Source of the DNA: Catenulispora yoronensis | GTDB taxonomy: Bacteria > Actinomycetota > Actinomycetes > Streptomycetales > Catenulisporaceae | Length of the DNA stretch: 64,000 nucleotides | Direction: 5' to 3' | Assembly (NCBI RefSeq): GCF_039531695.1 | Contig: NZ_BAAAQN010000028.1 | Location: forward strand, 66,821-130,820 | In this document: one piece after another, positions 8,691-17,300 of the stretch | Layout of the letters: each line of letters begins with the position of its first letter | Position numbering within the stretch: the first letter of the stretch is position 1 | Notes under the pieces: model-generated | Databases searched by the model: none | The model's input: only the letters and a program-made list of their open reading frames with translations | What the model was told of the DNA's origin: nothing | Translations under genes and position numbers: made by a program

Positions 8691-11600
8691 CGAGAGCGCA
8701 CCTTCTCCCCGACCCATGCCGCCAGTTCCGTCGGACTCAACGCGGCCACCGGCATGCCGGCCGAGACCAGTGCTCCGGCGGTCCCGGTGCTGTAGCGGGG
8801 ACGGCCGCTGTCGTCCAGGCTGGCGCAGCCCAGCAGCGTGCAGCCGGACTCGGCGAGGCGGCGGACCTCGCCCAGCAGGCCGCCGATCGGGGCGCCCTCC
8901 TCGAAGTCGCTGACGAGCACCACCATCGTTCGCGAGGGCACCGTGACCAGCGCGCGCGCCGCCGCGAGACCGGCCGCGATGTGCGTACCACCGCCGACGC
9001 GGACCTCCATGAGGAGCGACAGCGGGTCGGCCGCGTGGTCGGTGAAGTCCACAACCTCGGTCGAGAAGGCCAGGAAGTGGGTGGTCAGCGCGGGCACGGC
9101 GGCGAACACCGACGCGGTCAGCGCCGACCAGATGACCGAGGATTCCATGGACCCTGATACGTCCACGACCAGGATGATCCGCCAGTCGCTCTGCCGGCGC
9201 GCGCGGGTGTGGAAGACGGGACGCTCCGGGAGGAGGGTCACCGATCCGTCCGGCGCGCGTCGGGCCGTCGCCATATTGGCGCGGATCGTCCGCGGGAGGT
9301 CGAGCGGACCGGACGGCCGACTCGTCGGCCGCGGCGAGGTCAGCCCGGTGAGCGCGGGCCGCATGCGATGCGCGAGCTCGGCGGCGAGCTGCTCGACGAT
9401 GCGCTTGACCAGCGGGCGCAGCTTCGCGACGGCGCTCTCGGGCAGACCGCCAGCCAGACTCAGGACATTGCGAAGCAGCTCGACGGACGGCCGCACCGTG
9501 GCCGGGTCGAGCTCAGCGATGGCGTCCACGCGTCCAGCCGCGGCCGCCTGCCCGAGCACCTCTTCGCGGACACTGACGCCGAACAGCTCCCCGAGCTCCT
9601 CGGACCACTCGCGAACGGTGGGATACGCGCGCTCCCGCCCTCCGCGTGCTCCGCGCTGTTCGTGGGCGGCGCCTTCGCCGTGGTCGTGGCCGTAGCCGTA
9701 GAGCTCGTCGAGGGCGGAGGCGTAGCGGAGGGAGGAGGGTGGGAGGGCCGACTGGTCGCGGCCGAGGAGGAGGCGCCAGCGGATTTGCGGGGGGAGGGTC
9801 GAGGTGGGGGGGGGGGGGGGGGGGGGGTTGGTTGTTGGGGTATCAGGGGCCGCAATCGCTGTGGCAACTTGCGCTGCGTCCCCTGCCTGATCGGTCAGGG
9901 TTATATCAGGGATCATCATTCCTGCTGCGGCCAGCGCCGCTGCCCCGGCCCGGTCTGCGAGCGTCGCGGCATGCAGGGCCTCTGGGCTGGCATTATCCGC
10001 CCGGCCCGATCCCCGCACCCGGGCGCCGATGCGCAGTTCCACGGCGTCGAGGATCCGGTCGCGTCCGGCGGGCGACACCGCTGTGAAGCCGCCGCGCAGA
10101 GCGGGCAGTCGCGCCAGGAAGGCGTCGTCGGGCAGCGATTCGATCCGATCGGCCAGTGGGTCGAGGACCTCCGGTGCCGATGCGCACAGCGGTTCGGCGG
10201 CCGTCAGCAGTCCTGTCAGCTTGCGGCGCAGGGCGGTGCGGGCTTCGGTCGTCACCGCGCCGTCGATCCAGCCCGCCGCGCGCTCGCCGAGCCGGTCGGC
10301 GGGGAGCGTGCCAATCAGGGCTCTGGCACCGGCCGCAGCCCCTGCGACCAGGGGCGATCCCTCGGCTTCCAGCGTCTGCAATGCCGCGTCCAGTCGCAAC
10401 TCGCCGCCGACTCGTGAGGCGCGGGTGGCGAGGGCGGCGATGGTGCGCGCGTCGGCGGTGTCGTCGCTGCCGCGGAGGCCGTCGAGGCGTCCGACGGCGG
10501 CGGTGTCGAGCGTGGATGACAGCTCACTGAGATCTGGTACGCGGCTCTGCTCCGACAGTTCGGCCAGTTCAGCCAGCTCGGCCAGTTCGGACGGGTCGAT
10601 GCCGGCGACGTGGCCCAAGCGGATCGCGTCCACGGCATCCGCGGCGGCCAGCAGCTCGGGCAGCGACGCCGACGGGACCAGATCGCCGGCCGCGGCGCGC
10701 AGCCGCTCGGCGACGAGGACCGGCAGCCCGCACTCGGCGGCCGCGGTGAGTCCGGCGACGGTCTCGGCAGCGGTGGGCCCGCCGGCGTCGACCTCGGCGC
10801 GAAACGCCTGACGCAGGCGGCCTTCCGCGGCCTGGCCGAGCGTGATGCCGTGGATGGTGAGCAGGTCCAGATTCGCCTCGACACTCGGCGACCACGCCGC
10901 CTGCCACCGCCTCGTCAGCGCCGGAGCACCGTCGGGCGTGCCGACATCAGTGCGCTCGGCATACCCGACACCGCACGTCAGAAGCCTGCGAAGCGTGATC
11001 TCACGACGACGGTCGAGCGCCGACCGCAGCGGGTCCAGCCGGATGTCCTTGCCGGCATCGTCGGGCCCAGGCAATCGCAGCTCCCTGAGCAACTCCACCA
11101 CAGCGGGCCGAAGCCCCGCCCGCGGCGCCGACGGCGCTACCCGACCCCGCCCCTCCCCGACCAACACCACGGACATCGCCGCGGCCACAGCCCGCCCCCG
11201 CCCCAACGTCTCCCCATGAGCAAGAACCGACTGTAACGCCTCAACCAACTCCCCCCGCGCCGGCGCCGGCAACCCCCGCAACCGCGCCAGATCAACAGCA
11301 AGCCGCACAACCTGCGCCGCCTCCGCCGGCCCAGCAGCATGCCCGGCCAACCGCAACCGCCGACACACCGCAACAACCTTGACCGCCAACGCGACCTCAA
11401 CACCCCCCGCATCCCCCCCAGCCTCAAAAACCGCCTGCTGCCAAGCCGGATCACGAATCCCCGCCGGATACCCCGACCGCTCATCGAGCAGCGGAAACGC
11501 ATAGGGCACGAGCGACATCGCCGCCGTGGTGACGGACGCGAGCGCCGCGCGCACGGTGTCGACGGTCGGGTCACCGGCGCGGTGGCCGCTGGCGGCGAGA

Positions 11601-13231
11601 GCCTCGGCAGCGGGGATGGCGACGAGTGGGGCGCTGGTGGGGAGCGGGTCGACAGCGGGGATGGCGGCGGCTGGGGCGCCGGCGGCGCTGGCAGCTGCGG
11701 TGCCAGTGGTGGGAGCGGCTGCGGGAGTGCCGGTGACGCGAGCGTCGACAGGTGGGGCGGCGGCGGGAGTGCCGATGGCGGGAGTGGCGGCGTCGAGAGG
11801 AGTGCCAGTGGTGGGAGTACCAGCGGCGGGAGCGTCGACAGGTGGGGCGGCGGCCGGAATGCCGAAGGCGGGAATGCCGATGGCGGGAGTGGCAGCGGCG
11901 AGTGGAGTGCCAGTGGCGGGAACGCTGGCGGTGGGAGCGTCGGCAGGCAGGGTGTCGGTGGTTTGGGCAGTTCGCGGGCTGGTGGGCGAGGCGTCGGCAG
12001 CGGGAGTATTGGCGACTGGGGCTTCGGCAGCGGGAGTGTCGGCAGCTGAGGCGTCGGCATCGCGCGCGTTCGCGGCTGGGGCGTTGGTAACCGAGGGGGC
12101 GGTGTGGTCGTTCGCGGACAGGGGCTCGGTGGCTAGGCCGTCGGTTGGCGGAGCGTCGGCGGAGGCGGAGTCGCTGGTGGGCGAGGATTCGGCGGCATGG
12201 GCGCTCGCGGCTGGGGCGCGTTCGGCGGCAGGGGCACTCGCGGCTGAGGCGTGCTCGGCGGCGTGGGTGTTCGCAGCGGGGGTGTGGCTGGCCAGTGCGT
12301 TGGCAGGGTGGGCGTTGGTGGCTGGGGTGTCGGTGGGGTGAGTCTGGGTGTTGGCTGACCGGGGGCCGGTGGGTGGGGGGATTAGCGCGGGGATGTGGAA
12401 GGCGCCGGCGATTACTGCTACGCGGAGGTGGGTGTGGGCGGCTAGGCAGGCGCGCATCCAGGCTTCGCGGTGGAGGTCTTGGTTGGGGGGTGGTGGGGTT
12501 GCTGGGGGGTGCTGTTTGCCCTCCACGCGACCTCCATATGGAGCACGTAGTGAGTGGGGTGTTTGGTTGTCGGGGGGTTCACTCGTTTGGGTCAGTGTGG
12601 TGGTGTCGTGGCGGAAGGTCCAGCCTATGGCGAGGGCTGCGCGGCGGATTTGGTCGGGGGTGCTGCCTGGGGATTGGGCTTCGACGAGGCGGTCCCAGAG
12701 GTCGTCGTCGGGGCGTCCGATGGCGGCGGCTTTCATGGTGGTGGCGAGGGTTGGGGTTTGGGGGGTGGTGGTCGGGGTGGACCAGGCTCGGCTGGACAGG
12801 GGTAGGTCGAAGGGGATGACTTCGACGTTGTGTTGGGCGGCCCAGCGGATGGCGGCGAGTTCGGGGGAGAAGTCGGCGAAGGGGTAGAAGGCCAGGCCGT
12901 GTTCGTGGTGGCCGGCGAGGGCGATGGGGGCTTGGGTTGCCGGGTCGGCCAGCCAGGGCAGCCAGGGTGCTGCTTCGGTCGGTAGTTCGATCAGGAGGGC
13001 TTGGGGGTTCGCCGCGTCGAGCATTGCCGGGATGGCCGCGGCGATGGCGGGGGAGTGGTGGCGGACGCCGATCAGGTAAGGATTCCGCGAAGCGGCCAAC
13101 GCCTCGATGGCCTCGATGGCACCGATGGCACCGATGGCACCGATGGCACCGATGGCCTCGGTGGTGGGGGTGGTGGGGGTGGTGGGGAGGAGATGGGGTG
13201 CTGTCTGCGGGTCCTTATCCTCGGAGGGCAT
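8687..13231 (-). CDS. DUF5682-VWA fusion protein with large low-complexity insertions
   Basis: A 1514-residue protein. The N-terminal third begins a DUF5682-like domain (RNPYLIGVRHHSPAIAAAIP near residue 50) that is broken at about 290-560 by an Ala/Thr/Pro repeat and resumes at VPYAFPLLDERSGYPAGIRD. A VWA domain closes the protein near residues 1300-1500, with the MIDAS motif DVSGS, a conserved downstream Thr in GGGTHIAAG and VLVSDFEEG. A run of 22 C on the coding strand encodes seven Pro just before the C-terminal half. ATG at 13231 has GGGAG upstream and overlaps the MoxR gene by 17 nt. MoxR ATPases typically act with VWA partners to remodel protein complexes. In E. coli the DUF5682 and VWA parts (YehM and YehP) are separate, so this is a fusion. 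Codon 666 is TTA. Confidence 0.85.
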   Translation of the reverse strand: MPSEDKDPQTAPHLLPTTPTTPTTEAIGAIGAIGAIGAIEAIEALAASRNPYLIGVRHHSPAIAAAIPAMLDAANPQALLIELPTEAAPWLPWLADPATQAPIALAGHHEHGLAFYPFADFSPELAAIRWAAQHNVEVIPFDLPLSSRAWSTPTTTPQTPTLATTMKAAAIGRPDDDLWDRLVEAQSPGSTPDQIRRAALAIGWTFRHDTTTLTQTSEPPDNQTPHSLRAPYGGRVEGKQHPPATPPPPNQDLHREAWMRACLAAHTHLRVAVIAGAFHIPALIPPPTGPRSANTQTHPTDTPATNAHPANALASHTPAANTHAAEHASAASAPAAERAPAASAHAAESSPTSDSASADAPPTDGLATEPLSANDHTAPSVTNAPAANARDADASAADTPAAEAPVANTPAADASPTSPRTAQTTDTLPADAPTASVPATGTPLAAATPAIGIPAFGIPAAAPPVDAPAAGTPTTGTPLDAATPAIGTPAAAPPVDARVTGTPAAAPTTGTAAASAAGAPAAAIPAVDPLPTSAPLVAIPAAEALAASGHRAGDPTVDTVRAALASVTTAAMSLVPYAFPLLDERSGYPAGIRDPAWQQAVFEAGGDAGGVEVALAVKVVAVCRRLRLAGHAAGPAEAAQVVRLAVDLARLRGLPAPARGELVEALQSVLAHGETLGRGRAVAAAMSVVLVGEGRGRVAPSAPRAGLRPAVVELLRELRLPGPDDAGKDIRLDPLRSALDRRREITLRRLLTCGVGYAERTDVGTPDGAPALTRRWQAAWSPSVEANLDLLTIHGITLGQAAEGRLRQAFRAEVDAGGPTAAETVAGLTAAAECGLPVLVAERLRAAAGDLVPSASLPELLAAADAVDAIRLGHVAGIDPSELAELAELAELSEQSRVPDLSELSSTLDTAAVGRLDGLRGSDDTADARTIAALATRASRVGGELRLDAALQTLEAEGSPLVAGAAAGARALIGTLPADRLGERAAGWIDGAVTTEARTALRRKLTGLLTAAEPLCASAPEVLDPLADRIESLPDDAFLARLPALRGGFTAVSPAGRDRILDAVELRIGARVRGSGRADNASPEALHAATLADRAGAAALAAAGMMIPDITLTDQAGDAAQVATAIAAPDTPTTNPPPPPPPTSTLPPQIRWRLLLGRDQSALPPSSLRYASALDELYGYGHDHGEGAAHEQRGARGGRERAYPTVREWSEELGELFGVSVREEVLGQAAAAGRVDAIAELDPATVRPSVELLRNVLSLAGGLPESAVAKLRPLVKRIVEQLAAELAHRMRPALTGLTSPRPTSRPSGPLDLPRTIRANMATARRAPDGSVTLLPERPVFHTRARRQSDWRIILVVDVSGSMESSVIWSALTASVFAAVPALTTHFLAFSTEVVDFTDHAADPLSLLMEVRVGGGTHIAAGLAAARALVTVPSRTMVVLVSDFEEGAPIGGLLGEVRRLAESGCTLLGCASLDDSGRPRYSTGTAGALVSAGMPVAALSPTELAAWVGEKVRSR
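9806..9827 (-). repeat. 22-bp homopolymeric G:C tract inside the DUF5682-VWA gene
   Basis: Twenty-two consecutive G on the plus strand, read as C in the gene and encoding polyproline. The frame is open on both sides at exactly this length. Tracts this long are prone to slipped-strand mutation, and a change of one or two bases would cut off the VWA domain. A sequencing length error is also possible. Confidence 0.95.
11560..12360 (-). repeat. degenerate simple-sequence region coding Ala/Thr/Pro/Ser repeats
   Basis: About 800 bp of the DUF5682-VWA gene consist of imperfect units around GCxGGxGTxxCGGCG on the plus strand, coding variations of TPAA, VPATGTP and HAAEHAS. The frame stays open. The segment interrupts the DUF5682 homology and is predicted disordered. 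Confidence 0.8.
13105..13158 (-). repeat. six 9-bp tandem repeats near the 5' end of the DUF5682-VWA gene
   Basis: Units CGATGGCAC or CGATGGCCT, six in a row, code a run of Ala-Ile-Gly/Glu just before the DUF5682 domain. A further imperfect GGTGGTGGG run follows. Confidence 0.9.
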
Positions 13232-14378
13232 CGCGGAGCTCCCACATTCGTTGCCAGGGGCGGGCGCCGTTTTGGGCTCGGCGGCGGATGGCGGAGTCCC
13301 AGTAGGCGAGGAGGCGGGCGGTGTCGGTGGGGTCGTCTTTGCGGACTACGCCGAGGAGGTGGCCAGGGAGCAGGGACAGGACGTCGCGGTCGGTGGGGAA
13401 GTAGGCGGCGGAGAGAGCCAGGGAGGTTGCCACGCCCACGGCTTCGGCTGTGGACATGACTGTTGAGGGGCGTTCGATTTCCCAGCCTTCGGCGGTGCGG
13501 CCGGAGCGGAGGTCGCGGAAGGCGGTGACCAGGACGTCGAGGACTGTGTCGTCGACTCCGAAGGAGTGGTCTGTCACTGCCTTGGCCAGGGCGGTGCGGG
13601 CTTGCCGGCGGACCAGGGCTACTTCGGCGTCGGGGTCGGCGATGGGGCCTATGGTCTCGAAGTTGAAGCGGCGCTTGAGGGCCGCGGACATCTCGGAGAC
13701 GCCGCGGTCGCGGAGGTTCGCTGTGGCGATTACGGTGAAGCCGGGGGCTGCGTAGACGGCGCCGTCGGTGTCGCCTGAGAGTTCGGGTACTGCGATGCGG
13801 CGGTCGGACAGGATCGAGACCAGGGCGTCCTGGACCTCGGGCAGGCAGCGCGTCACCTCCTCGATCCGCGCCACGCCGCCGTTGCGCATCGCGGCCATGA
13901 CGGGGGACGGCACCAGCGCCTCGCCGGTCGGGCCCTTGGCGAGCAGCAGCGCGTAGTTCCAGCCGTAGCGCAGGTGGTCCTCGGTGGTGCCCGCCGTGCC
14001 CTGGACGACGCGCGTGCTGTCGCCGCAGACCGCCGCCGCCAGTAGTTCGCTGAGCATTGATTTGGCGGTGCCGGGCTCGCCGACGAGCATCAGCCCGCGT
14101 TCTCCGGCCAGCGTGACGACGCAACGTTCGATGAGGTCGCGGTCGCCGACGAACTTGCCGAGGATCTCCATGCGCGAAGGAGCCGCGGAACCCTTCGGCA
14201 GCTCCAGAACCGATCCGCCGCTGCCGCAGATGAATGTGACCACGGCGCGCGGCGTCAGCCACCACCCGGGCGGGCGCGGCCCGCCGTCGTACGCGGCCAG
14301 GAACGCCAGTTCGGCGCCGTACACAGCCTCCGCTGGTTCGACCTGCCTGGCCGTGCCACCAACCGTCGCAGAGCTCAT
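13215..14378 (-). CDS. MoxR-type AAA+ ATPase
   Basis: About 387 residues forming a single AAA+ module. Walker A is GEPGTAKS; Walker B and its flank are GGVARIEEVTRCLPEVQDAL, and the sensor-1 region is FTVIATANLRDRG. This is the arrangement of MoxR/RavA ATPases, which assemble into hexamers and remodel substrates together with VWA proteins; the next gene encodes such a partner and overlaps by 17 nt. The ATG at 14378 (MSSATVGG) is preferred because GGGGAG lies seven to eight bases upstream; an in-frame ATG at 14393 is the alternative, three bases after the stop of the giant protein gene. E. coli YehL is the positional analogue. Confidence 0.9.
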   Translation of the reverse strand: MSSATVGGTARQVEPAEAVYGAELAFLAAYDGGPRPPGWWLTPRAVVTFICGSGGSVLELPKGSAAPSRMEILGKFVGDRDLIERCVVTLAGERGLMLVGEPGTAKSMLSELLAAAVCGDSTRVVQGTAGTTEDHLRYGWNYALLLAKGPTGEALVPSPVMAAMRNGGVARIEEVTRCLPEVQDALVSILSDRRIAVPELSGDTDGAVYAAPGFTVIATANLRDRGVSEMSAALKRRFNFETIGPIADPDAEVALVRRQARTALAKAVTDHSFGVDDTVLDVLVTAFRDLRSGRTAEGWEIERPSTVMSTAEAVGVATSLALSAAYFPTDRDVLSLLPGHLLGVVRKDDPTDTARLLAYWDSAIRRRAQNGARPWQRMWELRDALRG

Positions 14379-14396
14379 CGACTCACTCCCCATCGC

Positions 14397-17300
14397 TCAA
14401 CGCCTCCGACCGGTCTTCAGCTCCTCCAACCGCGGCGGATCGCCGTCCACCACCCGCTGCCACGCCGCCTCGAACAAGTCGACGACCGGCAGCCTCGGCA
14501 CGATGATGTCCAGCTCCACCCGGCCCTGCGCGCTGATCCCGAGCCACCGCGACTTCCACGCCTCCACCGGCAGCACCGGCGCCCCGAACGCGTGCCAGGC
14601 CCCGGGCAGGAACATCGTCCGGCCGGCGCGGGCCCGCGTTCCGGTCACCACCAGCTCCGTCGCGCTGAGTTCGGCGCGCGCCGCCTTCAGCCGCGCCGGC
14701 TTCCATCCGGTCCATGCGGCGGTGTTGCGGTCGGTCGGGTCCGGCAGCGCGAGCAGCATCAGGTAGAGCGCCGCAGCGTCGGGTGAGAGGCTGAGGCGGG
14801 TCGCGGCTGCTTCGACGAGGTGCGGTACCGACCGGGTCGGGTCCTGCGCCGGATACGGTTCGCCGACCTCGGGTTCGACCATGACCGCGTCCAGGGCCCC
14901 GCTCAGAACCGTGCGCAGCAGCGGGACCGCCGAGCCGCCGGGGCCCAGGACGACCATCAGGTCGAGCGCCGGGTCGTCGGCGCCGCTCAGGTCGCCCGGC
15001 ACCACCTGCGTGAGGTACCAGCCGTTGTTGCCCAGCCGGGCGCGGAACGGCCCGATCTTGACCCAGGGCGCGTCCTCGGGGCTGGGGTCGTCAGTCGCGA
15101 CGGCCTGGATCCCGAGCGTCGTCTCGAGCCGGTCCACGCCCTGGACCCAGCCGCTGTTGATCCGTGTTCCCGTATCGCAGAGCCGGTCGCGGAGAAGCCG
15201 GGCGGCCTCGGGCAGGACAGCGCGGAGCGGATCGCCATAGGGCAGGCGGTAGGCCAGCCACAGCAGTGCCCGTGCGACGTCCCGTGCCCTGTCCTCGCCA
15301 AGCCCTTTGCTGTCGCCGTAGCTGCTGCTGTCAGCGGCGTCGGCGGCCGTGAACGGCGTCTGCATCAGCTGCCACGAGCCGAGGTCGGACAGGCCCTGCA
15401 AGATGTCCGAGACCGGGATCCGGGTCCGCCAGGAGTTCCTCAGCTTCAACGCGGTGTGTGCCTCGGTGATCAGTTCCTCGGAGACCGCGGCCCTCCTGCC
15501 GTACTGCTCCACCCACCACGCCGCCGCGGCCTCAACATCAGGACCCTTGGTCCAGAGCTCTGCGATGTCGGCTCCGGCCAGCGCTGTGAGCAGCTTGACG
15601 CGCGCCTGATCGCTGATCCGTTCGAATTGGCTGAACGCCGCTTTCGCCTGCGCGGGCTTGAGCCCGAGCCGGTTGCGAGTCTCGGGGTCGAGCTTGCTTC
15701 CGCCGTAGCGCTGTACGCCGGGCAGGCCGGCCAGGGCGATCACCGCTTCCGGCACGGTGAGACCGGTGGCGGTGGCGAAACGCTCGGCGGCCGACGGGTC
15801 CCAGGCGAACGGCCCCGATGCGAGCAGGTCCGCGACGCGGTCGAGCAGCCCCTCCGGCCATCGGCCGACCGTGTTCCGCACGGTCAGTGTCCAGCCGTCG
15901 ATCTTCTCGTCGAACGTCTCGGTGGCGCTGAGCTGGACGCCGTGCCAGAAGATGACCATCTGATTGTCGCGGTATTCGTTCTCGACGGCGCACAGCACGA
16001 CGCAGCCGTTCGGAGTCGGCAGCACCCGCCCCGTCGTGTCGGTCCGCTTCACGTCCGGGCCGTCCAGCTGCACGTTCCGGACGCCCCGGATCCCCGAGGC
16101 GGCGTCGGTGATCCCGGACGCGGCCACCGCCGCGACCAGCTGCGACAGCGTGCGGCGCACGGCGTCGGGCTGGATCGGCGAGGCGGCGCGGTACGCCAAC
16201 GCCGGCAGCGCCGCCAGCAGGTCGACGGCCTGGAGCATCTTGGCGCCGCCATGCTGCTGCTTCGAGATGTCCTTGCCCTGGAAGGCGGAGACCAGATGGG
16301 AGAGGCTGATTCCGGGCGGAAGCGGTGTCTCGTTGTAGTACGCCCGCCCCACGTCCGCCAGGTTCGCGGCGGCGGCCATGAGGTCGATGTTCCACGGCGG
16401 CAGCGTCAGGCGGGGATCGAGGACGTCGTCGTCGTCCGCTTCGCCGTGGGCGTCGAGCGCCTCGGCGATCCGGGTGACGTCGGCCTCGCGCTCGATCGCC
16501 TCGCGGACGTACCCGGCGATCCCGGCGATCAGGTTCGGGTGGGTGACCTCGGGCAGCTCGGTGCGGACGGCCTCGACGATCGGCGCCAGGGTGAGCGCAT
16601 CGGCGTTGTCCGTGGTGTCGTCACCAGCGGCGTCTTCACTATCCGTAAAACCCTTCAAGCCGCGCTTGGCCGCCTCCATCAGAGCCCTGGCACGCGCCGC
16701 GTCGATGGTGCGGAGGAACCCGGACGCTGCCTCGTCGCGAGGGACCAGGTAGTGCCAGTAGTCCACTGGCGGAACGCACCACGTTCCCTTGGCGTACTTC
16801 GGCGCCCGCTCGCCGACCGGGAGCTCCGCGGTCTTGCGGCCGTGCGATACGTCGACAGCCTGGCTCGCGTCGGTCAGCGTCAGGTTGTTCCACTGCCCCC
16901 AGCCGTGGTTGCCGACGGTCATCGCGCTGGTGGTCGCCGACGACGCCGCACTCCCGGGGAAGGCCACCAGGCCCACCGGAATGTCGGAGCCGTGCTCCTC
17001 CACGGCCAGGTCGAGGCGGAACGAGCGGCCGTCGACCGCCTCGCCGACCAGGGCCTCGTCGGAGCCAAAGCCGGAGCCAGAACCAGAACCAGAACCAATT
17101 CCGGCGCCAGAACCAGCACTCTGATGAACACGCCAGCCGAGCAATCCGTCCGCGGCGCCCAGCGGACTGGCCTCGGTCCCCGGCACGACCGGCCGGACCC
17201 AGCACAGGTGCCGCCGAAGCGTCCGGCCGTCCGGCAGCCGGTCCTCGAAGAACGACGGCAGGCTGGCGCGCCCGATGGCCCCGGTGGCCGGATCGAACTC

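Noticed and set aside
9806..9827. Frameshift or pseudogene at the homopolymer
   Set aside because: The frame is intact on both sides as given, so the gene is called complete; only a slippage risk is recorded.
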